Source: Lachnospiraceae bacterium (GTDB taxonomy: Bacteria; Bacillota; Clostridia; Lachnospirales; Lachnospiraceae). Taken from it: DNA of 64,000 nt. The notes under the pieces are model-generated. The model was not told the DNA's origin. It did not search any database and saw only the letters and a list, made by a program, of their open reading frames with translations. The position numbers were made by a program, and so were the translations under genes. This document shows positions 52,901 through 60,131 of the stretch, piece after piece. The stretch spans positions 62,001 through 126,000 of the forward strand of contig JAAZZQ010000056.1 in the NCBI GenBank assembly GCA_014239155.1. The letters run 5' to 3'. The first letter of the stretch is position 1. Each line of letters starts with the position of its first letter.

Positions 52901-53473
52901 CTCTGTCTCCGTGTTTTCTTCTGTCTCTATTGTATCCGTTTCTGTTTCCTCTGTACCACTTTCCGTCTCTGTATTGCTCTCCGTCTCTGCCGTCTCTGTG
53001 CTACTTTCTGTCTCTGTTTCTATTGTCCCTGTGCTTATCGTCTCTGTGCTACTCTCTGTCTCTATTTCTGTTGTCCCTGTGCTTGCTGTCTCTGTGCTAC
53101 CCTCTGTCTCTGTAGGCTTCGCACTTATTGTTTCTGTGCTGCTTTCTGTCTCTAACTCTGTGGTTTTTGTACTTATTGCCTCTGTACTGCTCTCTACCTC
53201 TGTAAACTCGGCACTCTCCGTCCCAGTATCCTGTTCTATTTCCGATTCTTCTGCACTTTCTTCTATTTCTTCTACTTCTTCGCTTTCGTACGTAGTCGTA
53301 TTCCCCTCCTGATGTGTTGGGGATTCTTCCTGCCCTGCAGTCATTTGTGTCTCATATTCATCTGTCTCCGATGCATAAGCTATTCCTGTCTGTGGAAGTT
53401 CCGTCGTAATCAAAGCTACCGACAATATTACAGCGGCTACTCTCTTGATTCGTTTCAATCCCTTGTACTGCAT
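46934..53473 (-). CDS. giant secreted adhesin: Thr/Glu repeats, GLUG repeats, InlB-like repeat, about 14 BIG2 Ig-like domains
   Basis: A 2179-residue protein. Residues 1-34 are a signal peptide (basic MQYKGLKRIKRVAAV, hydrophobic core, likely cleavage after IAYA). Residues about 35-235 are Thr/Ser/Glu-rich with 16-residue tandem units. About 270-730 hold GLUG repeats of the GGIVGxNxGxIxNC type. An InlB/Flg_new-like repeat follows near 745-815 (WYPVVYELNGG to LYAKWK). The rest is about 14 BIG2 domains, each with a W-x-S-x-D/N-x-x-x-A-x-V-D core and an ITATAxDGS end. The protein ends within the last BIG2 domain, with no LPxTG or membrane anchor. ATG at 53471-53473 follows AGGAGG by six bases. 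It is probably a cell-surface or matrix-binding protein. Confidence 0.87.
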   Translation of the reverse strand: MQYKGLKRIKRVAAVILSVALITTELPQTGIAYASETDEYETQMTAGQEESPTHQEGNTTTYESEEVEEIEESAEESEIEQDTGTESAEFTEVESSTEAISTKTTELETESSTETISAKPTETEGSTETASTGTTEIETESSTETISTGTIETETESSTETAETESNTETESGTEETETDTIETEENTETEGTEDSTELETTELETMELETVTIETTEMQTSVPVPEVDASVYISKSKRNTTSFDVVSVRAYASVQDPVEISSNEYRIENKDQFLGFLTGKNDYDGSTVTLACNIDMKSEPAYYSGGFAGIFDGNGYSIQNLKVDQGLFPVIQSGAVVKNLHISNASLTGERSAGVIAGRNDGMITNCVVTGNLESTSDMDFTAGIVGVNEGNIENCVFAGRITASASTADAKKDIGGIVGRNNGVIQNCYTVGSINTKAAVVAGIAGTNTSRESDSIKNCANYMSIEGAYIVAGIVGINEGEVADCTNYGVVRQKNNSQEIGEAGGIVAQNKLGTIHDCYNYAAVNGEDKNIGGIAGSTSGAITRCGNIGSVTGLANVGGVVGLYNGNREYSIGECFNQGSINGSGGTTKSVGIGGILGSSGESYRVPIENCYNTGSVRAAKTSQYLGGIAGIIKKGFISNCYHAGNITGEEGSYAAMLVGFFGKEEDTSYTSCLYVGDEHSIAFYREKGGVSDAEMAKTSSALKSQDAITILGGSFSSDNSGINDGYPILSGQEEPEYWYPVVYELNGGYSGSSYFELINKGNSVNKPEDPTKNYAEFQGWYSDAGLNVSYNFNNQVNAPVTLYAKWKSATIVEDMELFQTSIELIKGEEYAIKVRFTPEKAENTEMVWDSDDTSVATVDEKGVIRAEAPGSATITGTLKDNSLSKSLELKVTVSKKDSIIHIRRVEDGAELEDLDIAVKETIVLEAVTKGFSDNAEIQWGPGNNEYVKISPKANTLGTPKAEVTGLKPTPSGSPVKVKFTVTDGDTISSKSVNITVLPLATGVKVKLGEEDITEKTAIYDLVTKKFIAVGTKKLKQPAEMLSAVVSPSNASQKVTWESNNSSVIQFKDKEKGIVTGNISGTAEITALTKDGSNKVGKTTIRTKRIVQSFVLEPKEVDKNTPVVLDSQGRVLLTSGCSVRLVPKFTPADATDEGLKWEMNPKNCLTIDAEKKIITAKDVGSETKVTLKATSMDGGEASYEMEFIVIPRIESIEIYKATDMKHPVNGKSIGLNPETDSKTLTLRAKNKPDDASQVVLWKSANTKVATVEDHKDGSCTVTVNGYGKTEIIATAADGSGVTASVTINVSSLVSSITITGSSKVAKGGKIKLKAEVFPKSAENKAVCWESDDTSIATVDKNTGEVTGISKGVADITATAADGGGASETFPVKVTEAVKTFDIMIPDGNTNLEDDVIVTNKIVGIDLDAGMETRTLAARILPEEASQIVDWKSSNEKVATIDEKGTITAKSLGRAIITATTIDGSNKTAKVTVNVATLVRSISITGSHYVGAGQSIQLHAEVTDKDAANKNIIWTSSDKNAVVVDDSGYVTAISGTGEATAKIRAEAADGSGKYAEHIVYVMGKNDKIEITEFNGSYISADKSSEIDMQDINSNRRVSFVAELSGGSNQQNDYRKEVEWFTSNKAIAEVYLIENNYGYSEATIQIKKEGKVTITARTTDGSKKEDSYTLNVTDIDPTVKIIGPKQVAKGKKIQLSTEGGVAVTWSSLDPSLATVDSKGKVTAKRNVEGTAIIRATSKKGSEKTDDYYVEVCSAVSSVDILANGVSVKDKKLGVDLIKGFTLDEGKTWNNDIKFNASVDGASYDDRVTWKSNKTAVATVDEKGNVEIKKNGTAVITATATDGSNKKASVTLVVTKQITKIEPADGVYDVYVGYKKSVQLKLAFKPLAATTKKVTWESEVKSLVSVNKSGKITVKKLFGSGDYDTSSDSNVIVRAIAADGGTAICEFRVHCVAPATKVQIVEQKDNVNLEYASIVGIDIDTNHANITLKADITGAKNYVDQYGVSKQVTWKSSNPNIAEVTPNYDGSCIVTGHSNGKVTITATATDGSKKSGKITLYVGKMVKSIDVAKDIWKEKDNEGREIITLFVKSVKNKKTLQLSDKLIVNPITATNKKLTYKSSNSKLVSVSSSGKLTAKKRGQEDVVITITTNDGSRIKKEIVVRVLQ
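52992..53216 (-). repeat. 48-bp tandem repeats in the adhesin stalk
   Basis: Units beginning GTCTCTGTGCTAC (plus strand) start at 52992, 53040, 53088 and 53130, with a fifth, diverged unit from 53178. Spacings are 48, 48, 42 and 48 bases, all multiples of three, so gain or loss of a unit keeps the frame. The encoded 16-residue unit is of the ETESSTETISTGTTEI kind. It probably forms a flexible, negatively charged, possibly O-glycosylated stalk whose length can vary by slippage. Confidence 0.85.
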
Positions 53474-53581
53474 TTTATTCCTCCTCATTACTTTTCAGAC
53501 TCTTGAAATCTTCTTACAAATCCAACTCCAAAAGCCTATTTTCCCTAAATCCCAATTGCCAAACTTTTCCTCGTCTATTCT

Positions 53582-53609
53582 ATAATATTTTTTTCTGTTT
53601 TTCCATAAA
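53582..53609 (-). promoter_or_regulatory. weak candidate promoter for the adhesin gene
   Basis: On the minus strand TTTATG (53609-53604) and TATTAT (53587-53582) are 16 bases apart, about 110 bases before the adhesin start. The -10 box is good and the -35 box poor. The 299-base gap it lies in is shared with the plus-strand sensory operon; apart from the two promoter candidates I see nothing else there. Confidence 0.25.
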
Positions 53610-53670
53610 TTTCATAGAAATTTTACAAATCTAAACGTAGTAATATGGTAATTAACCAATGAATTGCAGA

Positions 53671-53699
53671 TTGCCAAAATTCTTAAAAAATGCTATTCT
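53671..53699 (+). promoter_or_regulatory. candidate extended -10 promoter of the sensory operon
   Basis: TTGCCA (53671-53676), a 17-base spacer, and TATTCT (53694-53699) preceded by TGC, that is, an extended -10 (TGn) promoter. It lies 74 bases before the lipoprotein start and is well placed to drive the three plus-strand genes. Confidence 0.5.
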
Positions 53700-53772
53700 A
53701 TTTTTGTCAAGTTAAATTTTTACAATCATTCTTTTTTATTTAAAAAAGTTTCGATTTCTTATGGAGAACATT

Positions 53773-55020
53773 ATGAAAACAAAATGCAAATTCTATCTAT
53801 TGTTCCTTGTATTAATCCTGTTATTGACTGGATGCCAACAAGAAGTCTCTGTCTCTGAGACAGAACTAATTGCCTCAACACCAGTTTCTAACACAGTTGA
53901 CTTAACTGTCTGGGGTGCAGCAGAAGACGAAGAACTGCTTCGTCAGATAATCAATACATTTGAAGAAACTTATCGCGGACAAGCAAATTTTAACATTACC
54001 TATCAACCACAAAGCGAAAGCCACTGCATGGATGCTTTGATGGCAGACTTAGAAAATGGTGCAGATGTGTTTGCTTTTGCGGATGACCAACTAAATGCAC
54101 TTGTCGCAGCAGGCGCATTAGAACCTATTGAAGATGCCGCTTCTGTCAGAGAGGCCAATCTGCCAGAAGCCGTTGTCGCGGCTTCTATAAACGATACAAT
54201 GTACGCGTTGCCACTGACAGCAGACAACGGATACTTTCTATATTATAATAAGGATTATTTTTCAGATGAGGATATTCAATCGCTAGATCGAATCCTTGCG
54301 ATTGCGGCGGAACACAGCAGCCAATTTTCTATGGATTGGTCCTCTGGCTGGTATATCTATTCCCTGTTTGGCAACACGGGACTCACTGTCGGATTAAATG
54401 ATGATGGCATCACCAATTATTGTACTTGGAATGCGGTGGATAACAATATTAAGGGAATCGATGTTGCACAGTCCATGCTTGAGATTGCTGCACATCCTGG
54501 CTTTCTTAGCACAGACGATGCCGGTTTTCTGGAAGGCGTACAAAATGGCACAATTATTGCGGGCGTCAATGGCGTGTGGAATGCCGTTGCAGTAGAAGAG
54601 GCTTGGGGCAGTAGCTTTGGCGCTGCAAAGCTTCCTTCTTATACTTGTGCTGGACAGCAAATACAAATGGCTTCGTTCTCTGGCTATAAACTCATTGGCG
54701 TAAACGCCTACTCTAAACAGAGAAAATGGGCTGCTAAATTGGCTGCATGGATTGCTGACGAAGAAAATCAAAAACTGCGTTTTCGGATGCGTGGTCAAGG
54801 TCCTTCTAACCGCAATGCGGCTGCCTCAAAGGAAGTACAAGACTCCCTTGCAATTGCGGCCCTGCTAGAACAGTCTGAATTTTCCTGTCTGCAACGCATT
54901 GGAGGGAAATTCTGGGACCCAGTCACTATATTTACTGGCGAAATTCTAGCTGGAAATCCATCGGGAAAAGACTTGCAAGAACAACTCGACCAAATGGTTG
55001 CAGGAATTACTGCCCCCTAA
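53773..55020 (+). CDS. extracellular sugar-binding lipoprotein (ABC solute-binding protein family 1)
   Basis: A 415-residue lipoprotein. MKTKCKFYLLFLVLILLLTGC is a type II signal with lipobox LLTG|C. The body follows the MalE/UgpB fold: VDLTVWGAAEDEELLRQII at the start, MDALMADLENGADVFAFADDQL, NGYFLYYNKDYFS and GVNGVWNAVAVEEAWG. Such proteins bind sugars outside the membrane for ABC importers, but no permease or ATPase genes are nearby. It sits instead before a chemoreceptor-type gene and a histidine kinase, so it may act as a sensor. An upstream ATG at 53761 is in frame, but GGAGA lies six bases before the ATG at 53773, which is preferred. Confidence 0.87.
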   Translation: MKTKCKFYLLFLVLILLLTGCQQEVSVSETELIASTPVSNTVDLTVWGAAEDEELLRQIINTFEETYRGQANFNITYQPQSESHCMDALMADLENGADVFAFADDQLNALVAAGALEPIEDAASVREANLPEAVVAASINDTMYALPLTADNGYFLYYNKDYFSDEDIQSLDRILAIAAEHSSQFSMDWSSGWYIYSLFGNTGLTVGLNDDGITNYCTWNAVDNNIKGIDVAQSMLEIAAHPGFLSTDDAGFLEGVQNGTIIAGVNGVWNAVAVEEAWGSSFGAAKLPSYTCAGQQIQMASFSGYKLIGVNAYSKQRKWAAKLAAWIADEENQKLRFRMRGQGPSNRNAAASKEVQDSLAIAALLEQSEFSCLQRIGGKFWDPVTIFTGEILAGNPSGKDLQEQLDQMVAGITAP

Positions 55021-55074
55021 CGACAGAATAGAACGATTAAAATACGATTTATGCTCAAAGGAGGATTTGTTTCC

Positions 55075-56661
55075 ATGAAAACAATTAGTTTAAAGCATCG
55101 GTTAATCTTGCCCATTGCCCTTCTGGGTATTGTTGCGCTTTTATCAAACATAATTTCGATTGCAAATATACGCAATGTAAATGCGAGTGCCTCCAAAATT
55201 GCCGACAATTATATGGATGGCAAAAGCCGTCTGGCTGAAATTTACCAATCCTCCATGAATATTCACAAAATGGCTTTGAGTCACATCGTTGCCACAGACT
55301 ACACCACTATGACCACTCTTGTTCAGCAAATTAAATTAGAGGAAGCACACCTAGACAACCTGCTTACGCAATACCAAGAATATGTCATTCCAACGGATCA
55401 AAAGACTTATCAATCGCTTCTCTCCGATTATGATTCCTTCAAACATGCACTTGTTCATTTGGCTTGTGCAAGTGCCAGCCGCAAGACACAAGACGCCTAT
55501 CTCCTTGCAAATGGTGATGTGGCGACGTTTTCCCATGCTATAGAGACTGATATTGACGCGCTGAACGCCTCTATTCAAGAACAGACCACCACCGCTCGAA
55601 AACAGCTTGCCTCCGTATATCTCATATCGCTGACCGTGGGAATTGCAGCGGCGTCAGCCTGTATTTTATTGGTCTTTGCCGATCTAAAACTAATTACCAA
55701 ATATGTTGTTCGCCCAGTCAAGAGCATCTTACAGACAATACAGGAAAGCTCTAATCGCATTAACACAATGACTGGAGAGGTCTTAAAAAGAACACGTGCC
55801 TCAAAAAAAAGCGCCGCCGACCTCTCCACACTTGCTGAAGCGTTGTCCTCTGCTTTTCAGAATGTGGCAGGCAATGTATCCACTATCAATCACAATGCGG
55901 AGGATATCCGGCTTGATGTTCACAATATTGCAGAGGAATGCAATACCATTAGCGACTATACAGTTCAAATGAACACGCGGGCCGACGCAATGCAGCTCTC
56001 TGCACAGTCCAGCGCAAAAAACACAGATAGCAAAACCAAAGAACTTCTAGGCGCACTAAATGATGCTATAGAAAAAAGCCACAGCGTAGACCAAATTAAA
56101 ACTTTGACAGGAGAGATTCTTGCAATTGCCCAACAGACACAACTCATTGCATTAAATGCCTCTGTGGAAGCTGCACACGCAGGAACCGCCGGCAGGGGAT
56201 TTGCCATTGTTGCAGACGAGGTGCGCGCCCTTGCTAATTCTAGTCAAGAAACTGCAAGTCGTATTCAGGAAATGAACACAGTTGTCACCGCCACAGTACA
56301 TAATCTCTCAGAGAATGCACAGAACCTTGTAGATTATATGAGTCAGTCTGTCCTAACTGAATTTCAGGCGTTTGTGGCATCTGGAAGCCAATATAAAGAA
56401 GATGCCGCCTACATTCGCCGCGCAATGAATAACTTTTACCAAAGAACGAACTGTCTAAAACATTCTATGTCTGGTATTGCAGACTCCATTAATACCATTA
56501 CAAAAGCAGTCGGCGACAGTGCAGGCGGCATTGCGGGCGTCGCAGATAACACCAAAAACTTAGCCAAAGATATGGAGGATATTACCAAGCAAATGGACGA
56601 TAATCAAGAGATTGTAGCAGACTTAAATCGAGAAACGGTCGTGTTCGACAACTTGTATTGA
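55075..56661 (+). CDS. methyl-accepting chemotaxis-type receptor
   Basis: A 528-residue membrane receptor. Helices at about residues 11-33 and 182-207 bracket an extracellular helical sensor of about 150 residues, resembling a four-helix-bundle sensor. The cytoplasmic hairpin tip IAQQTQLIALNASVEAAHAG, followed by GRGFAIVADEVRALA, is intact, so coupling to CheA/CheW is expected. A standard HAMP is only weakly visible (VVRPVKSI). There is no C-terminal CheR-docking pentapeptide. The frame opens at an ATG at 55051, but AAAGGAGG at 55057-55064 indicates the ATG at 55075. It follows the lipoprotein gene by 54 bases and may sense its ligand-bound form; that is inference. Confidence 0.88.
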   Translation: MKTISLKHRLILPIALLGIVALLSNIISIANIRNVNASASKIADNYMDGKSRLAEIYQSSMNIHKMALSHIVATDYTTMTTLVQQIKLEEAHLDNLLTQYQEYVIPTDQKTYQSLLSDYDSFKHALVHLACASASRKTQDAYLLANGDVATFSHAIETDIDALNASIQEQTTTARKQLASVYLISLTVGIAAASACILLVFADLKLITKYVVRPVKSILQTIQESSNRINTMTGEVLKRTRASKKSAADLSTLAEALSSAFQNVAGNVSTINHNAEDIRLDVHNIAEECNTISDYTVQMNTRADAMQLSAQSSAKNTDSKTKELLGALNDAIEKSHSVDQIKTLTGEILAIAQQTQLIALNASVEAAHAGTAGRGFAIVADEVRALANSSQETASRIQEMNTVVTATVHNLSENAQNLVDYMSQSVLTEFQAFVASGSQYKEDAAYIRRAMNNFYQRTNCLKHSMSGIADSINTITKAVGDSAGGIAGVADNTKNLAKDMEDITKQMDDNQEIVADLNRETVVFDNLY

Positions 56662-56680
56662 CATGCGTCTACACGATTGT

Positions 56681-56764
56681 TAAAATAGAAACTAAATAAG
56701 TTACAGTTTAGACAGGACTTTGCACTGCGCTGCAAATTATGGCTTATATAAGCTTTCTATTTTA
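56681..56764 (+). repeat. 84-bp element with 11-bp terminal inverted repeats
   Basis: TAAAATAGAAA (56681-56691) and TTTCTATTTTA (56754-56764) are perfect inverted ends. Inside are the head GTTACAGTTTAG (56700-56711), the hairpin TTTGCA-CTGCGC-TGCAAA (56719-56736) and the 12-base palindrome GCTTATATAAGC (56742-56753). The head plus TTTGCA hairpin also occur in copy I at 46872-46908, with a different loop. It fills the gap between the receptor and kinase genes. No T-run follows, so it is not a standard terminator. Confidence 0.75.
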
Positions 56765-56810
56765 GTAATGTATACCAATTCAAAATATTGAGCCTTTGGG
56801 AGGAAATGAC

Positions 56811-59800
56811 ATGTATCATTGCCATATCAATTTCTTTTTTTTGGGAAAACAACGCAAACTATTTAAGTTAATTGAGGAGCTATCCCCTCTCGAACATTTT
56901 ACACATGAATATTTTGAGAGTAAAACGCCCTACGAATCAATGATTTCAAAGGCGGATGTTATTATTGTGAATCTCCACGATATGGATGCTGCCACGACAA
57001 TGCAGATGTTGTTATCAGAAAAAAGACAAACTACCAATCTGATTGTTCTCGCAGACAAGCAACAGATTGCCTGTCTGGCAGAGATGAACGGATGTCTTGC
57101 AGAAATCTATGATATTTGGACACTACCGTTGTCTAACGAAGAACTTACCTTTCATTTTGTTAAATGGCAACAAGACTACAAAACACAAAAAGACTATTGG
57201 CAGTCTAATCAATACTTAGAATCCGCGATTAACAGCGTACCAAATCTGGTCTGGTACAAAACCAAAGATGGTATCCACAAGAAGGTCAATGATAGTTTCT
57301 GTCGAACAGTCAACAAAACCAAAGAGCAAGTGGAAGGCCGCAAGCATGCTTACATATGGGATGTCGCACAAGATGATCCCGCGTGCATTGAATCGGAACA
57401 GGAAGTTATGACACGAAAGGAAACTTGTATCTCGGAAGAGATTGTTCAGACCAGCGATGGGGAAAGACTACTTACAACATACAAATCCCCCTTATATGAT
57501 CTGGATGGAAGTGTTATGGGTACCGTCGGTATTGGTATTGATATCACACAGGAAAACGAATACAAACAGCAGCTGATTGCCAAGACCAAAGCCTTAGAAA
57601 CCATTTTCACTACAATGGACTGTGGCATTCTATGTCATACTGTTGATGGATCCAGAATTACCAGCATTAATGGCGCTGCCCTAAAAATTCTAGGATATGA
57701 ATCACAGGAAGAAATGATCGCAGCAGGTTTTGATATGATTGCTCCTTCTGTACTAGACGAGGATCGGCCACTTCTACAAGAAGGAATTCTGTCCTTGAAG
57801 GAAATTGGTGACAGTATTAATGTGGCATACCGCATAAGACATAATAATGGTGATCTGTTGCATATTATGGGAAATATCAAACTGATACAAGAAAATGGAG
57901 AACTGTTATATCAGCGTTTTTTGTTGGATTGCACTATGCAAAGATTGCATGAAGAAGAAAAACACAAACAGGAAGAACAGCGCCAGATGGAACTTGTTCA
58001 TGCATTAAGTATCGATTACAATCTTGTATGCTTTTTTGATCTGGATACAGGTCTAGGCAGGGCACTTCGGATTAGTGATTGTCCTTATAAGATTTTGGAT
58101 AAACTTTTTGATGGTGAACTTCTTATGGAGAAAAATCTTAACCTCTATATAGACCAATGTGTCTACGAGGAAGATCAAGAATTGCTCCATCAAGCAGTTT
58201 CACGAGAGAATCTAATGAAAAAACTTGCTGAAAAACAAGTGTATTCTGTGAATTACCGCACTGTCTGTTATGGAGAAATGCGCTATTTCCAAATGAAAGC
58301 TGTATGCGCTGGAGACTGGAGCCAGAATTGTGGTATTGTCCTTGGTTTTCATAGTATTGACGAAGCGATTCGTAAGGAAATGGAAAAGACAACGATTCTG
58401 GAAGATGCACTGCAACAAGCAAATCATGCCAACAAGGCAAAAAGTATCTTTCTCTCCAATATGTCGCACGACATCCGCACACCAATGAACGCTATTATTG
58501 GCTTTACTACATTGGCACTCAGCCGCATTGAACATACAGACCAAGTTGAGGGATACCTCAAAAAGATTATGACTTCTGGAAACCACTTGTTGAATTTAAT
58601 TAACAATGTACTTGATATGAGTCATATTGAAAGCGGCAAAATGCAGTTGTCTGAACAGCTTTGCTCTCTTCCTGAAATCCTGCATGGACTGCGCAACATT
58701 ATACAAGCAGACATCCACTCCAAACAGCTTGATCTGTACATGGATGCCATTGATGTACAGAATGAAAGAATCTATTGTGACCGACTGCGATTAAACCAAG
58801 TACTGTTAAATCTTTTGAACAATGCGATTAAATACACAACTGCCGGAGGTATTGTTAGCATCAAGGTTACAGAAAAACCAAGTGCCAAGGAAGGATATGC
58901 CAACTATGAATTTCAAGTAAAAGATACTGGTATTGGCATGAGCGAAGATTTTGTCAAGCATATCTTTGAACCGTTTGAGCGAGAGCGCAACTCTACGATT
59001 AGCGGTATTCAGGGAACAGGACTTGGCATGGCCATCACCAAAAACATTGTCAACATGATGAATGGTTCCATCAGCGTAACAAGTAAGCAAGATGTCGGAT
59101 CAGAATTTACGGTTTCTTTCACCTTCCGCATCAGCTCAGAAGTAAAAGAGTCCCCGTTAATCCCAGAATTACAAGGATGCAGGGCACTTGTGGTAGATGA
59201 CGACTTTAACACTTGTGACAGTGTTTCCTATATGCTACAACAGATTGGAATGCGCGCGGAATGGACTCTTTCTGGAAAGGAAGCTGTGCTGCGCACGCAT
59301 CAGGCAGTGATGCGCAAGGACTTCTATTCTGTCTATATTATTGACTGGCTGCTGCCAGACATGAACGGAATTGAGGTCGCACGCAGAATCCAAAAGGAAA
59401 CCGGCGGAAATGTACCAATCATTGTTTTGACTGCATACAACTGGGAAGATATTGAAGACGAAGCAAAAGAAGCTGGCGTCACAGCATTTTGCAGCAAGCC
59501 GCTATTCTTGTCAGAGCTTCGGGAATGTCTGCACTCCATTGCAGTCACGGAAGAGGGAAATGATTCAGACACAGACAAAAAAGCATCTATGTTCCATGCA
59601 GAACACCTTTTACTTGTGGAAGACAATGAACTCAACCAAGAAATCGCTGCTGAGATTTTGCAGGAAGCTGGATTTTCAGTTGAGATTGCTGGAAACGGGA
59701 AAATTGCTGTCGAAATGCTAGAAAAATCAACCCCGGGCTATTATCAACTTATCCTGATGGACGTACAAATGCCTGTGATGAATGGCTATGAGGCAACCCG

Positions 59801-59975
59801 CGCTATCCGCAAATTAAAGAACACACAGCTTGCATCCATTCCCATTCTTGCCATGACAGCCAACGCCTTTGAGGAAGATAAACAGGAAGCTCTAAAAAGT
59901 GGTATGAATGGACATATCGCCAAACCGATCAATATTGATAATTTAATGAGCGCTTTAAAGCGCGTATTGCATTAA
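56811..59975 (+). CDS. cytoplasmic hybrid sensor histidine kinase with PAS domains and two receiver domains
   Basis: A 1054-residue protein without membrane helices. Residues 1-120 look like a degenerate receiver (VIIVNLHDMD). PAS domains follow at about 140-255 and 265-390, and a third PAS-like region at about 400-535. HisKA has the phospho-acceptor His553 in SHDIRTPMNAI, and the HATPase has NLLNNAIKYT, DTGIGM and GTGLGMAI. REC1 has Asp845 (IIDWLLPDMNG) and REC2 has Asp984 (LILMDVQMPVMNG). There is no DNA-binding output, so phosphate must pass to another protein. GGAGG lies seven bases before ATG 56811. It is third in the sensory operon, after the lipoprotein and receptor. Confidence 0.92.
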   Translation: MYHCHINFFFLGKQRKLFKLIEELSPLEHFTHEYFESKTPYESMISKADVIIVNLHDMDAATTMQMLLSEKRQTTNLIVLADKQQIACLAEMNGCLAEIYDIWTLPLSNEELTFHFVKWQQDYKTQKDYWQSNQYLESAINSVPNLVWYKTKDGIHKKVNDSFCRTVNKTKEQVEGRKHAYIWDVAQDDPACIESEQEVMTRKETCISEEIVQTSDGERLLTTYKSPLYDLDGSVMGTVGIGIDITQENEYKQQLIAKTKALETIFTTMDCGILCHTVDGSRITSINGAALKILGYESQEEMIAAGFDMIAPSVLDEDRPLLQEGILSLKEIGDSINVAYRIRHNNGDLLHIMGNIKLIQENGELLYQRFLLDCTMQRLHEEEKHKQEEQRQMELVHALSIDYNLVCFFDLDTGLGRALRISDCPYKILDKLFDGELLMEKNLNLYIDQCVYEEDQELLHQAVSRENLMKKLAEKQVYSVNYRTVCYGEMRYFQMKAVCAGDWSQNCGIVLGFHSIDEAIRKEMEKTTILEDALQQANHANKAKSIFLSNMSHDIRTPMNAIIGFTTLALSRIEHTDQVEGYLKKIMTSGNHLLNLINNVLDMSHIESGKMQLSEQLCSLPEILHGLRNIIQADIHSKQLDLYMDAIDVQNERIYCDRLRLNQVLLNLLNNAIKYTTAGGIVSIKVTEKPSAKEGYANYEFQVKDTGIGMSEDFVKHIFEPFERERNSTISGIQGTGLGMAITKNIVNMMNGSISVTSKQDVGSEFTVSFTFRISSEVKESPLIPELQGCRALVVDDDFNTCDSVSYMLQQIGMRAEWTLSGKEAVLRTHQAVMRKDFYSVYIIDWLLPDMNGIEVARRIQKETGGNVPIIVLTAYNWEDIEDEAKEAGVTAFCSKPLFLSELRECLHSIAVTEEGNDSDTDKKASMFHAEHLLLVEDNELNQEIAAEILQEAGFSVEIAGNGKIAVEMLEKSTPGYYQLILMDVQMPVMNGYEATRAIRKLKNTQLASIPILAMTANAFEEDKQEALKSGMNGHIAKPINIDNLMSALKRVLH

Positions 59976-59988
59976 CTTCAAATATAAT

Positions 59989-60120
59989 CGAGTAGGGAAG
60001 ATTACTTCCCCTACTCGCGCGCCGGGTGTCCGTCAGCTTGCTGACATATTTCATTTAGACACCCGTGCGCATATAAATCCCCGTATAGCATTTTCCGCTG
60101 TACGGGGCTTTGTATGCGCA
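59989..60120 (+). repeat. three-hairpin palindromic element, copy b, between convergent genes
   Basis: HP1 is CGAGTAGGGAAG / CTTCCCCTACTCG (59989-60017, one bulged base). HP2 has basal GCGC/GCGC (60019-60022 and 60067-60070), bulged T60066, CGGGTGTC / GACACCCG (60023-60030 and 60058-60065), inner GTCAGC-TT-GCTGAC (60032-60045) and bulge ATATTTCATTTA (60046-60057). HP3 is CCCCGTATAGC / GCTGTACGGGG (60079-60089 and 60097-60107), enclosed by TGCGCATA / TATGCGCA (60066-60073 and 60113-60120), which competes with the basal stem of HP2. It may also end transcription of both flanking genes, though T-runs are weak. Confidence 0.8.
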
Positions 60121-60131
60121 TTGGCGTCCAA

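Noticed and set aside
56681-56764. Intrinsic terminator between the receptor and kinase genes
   Set aside because: The inverted ends are AT-only and far apart, the inner hairpins are short, and no T-run follows, so a mobile repeat is a better reading.
59950-59963. Palindrome GCGCTTTAAAGCGC as a regulatory site
   Set aside because: It lies within the last codons of the kinase gene and fits ordinary codons for SALKRVLH. There is no sign of selection as a site.
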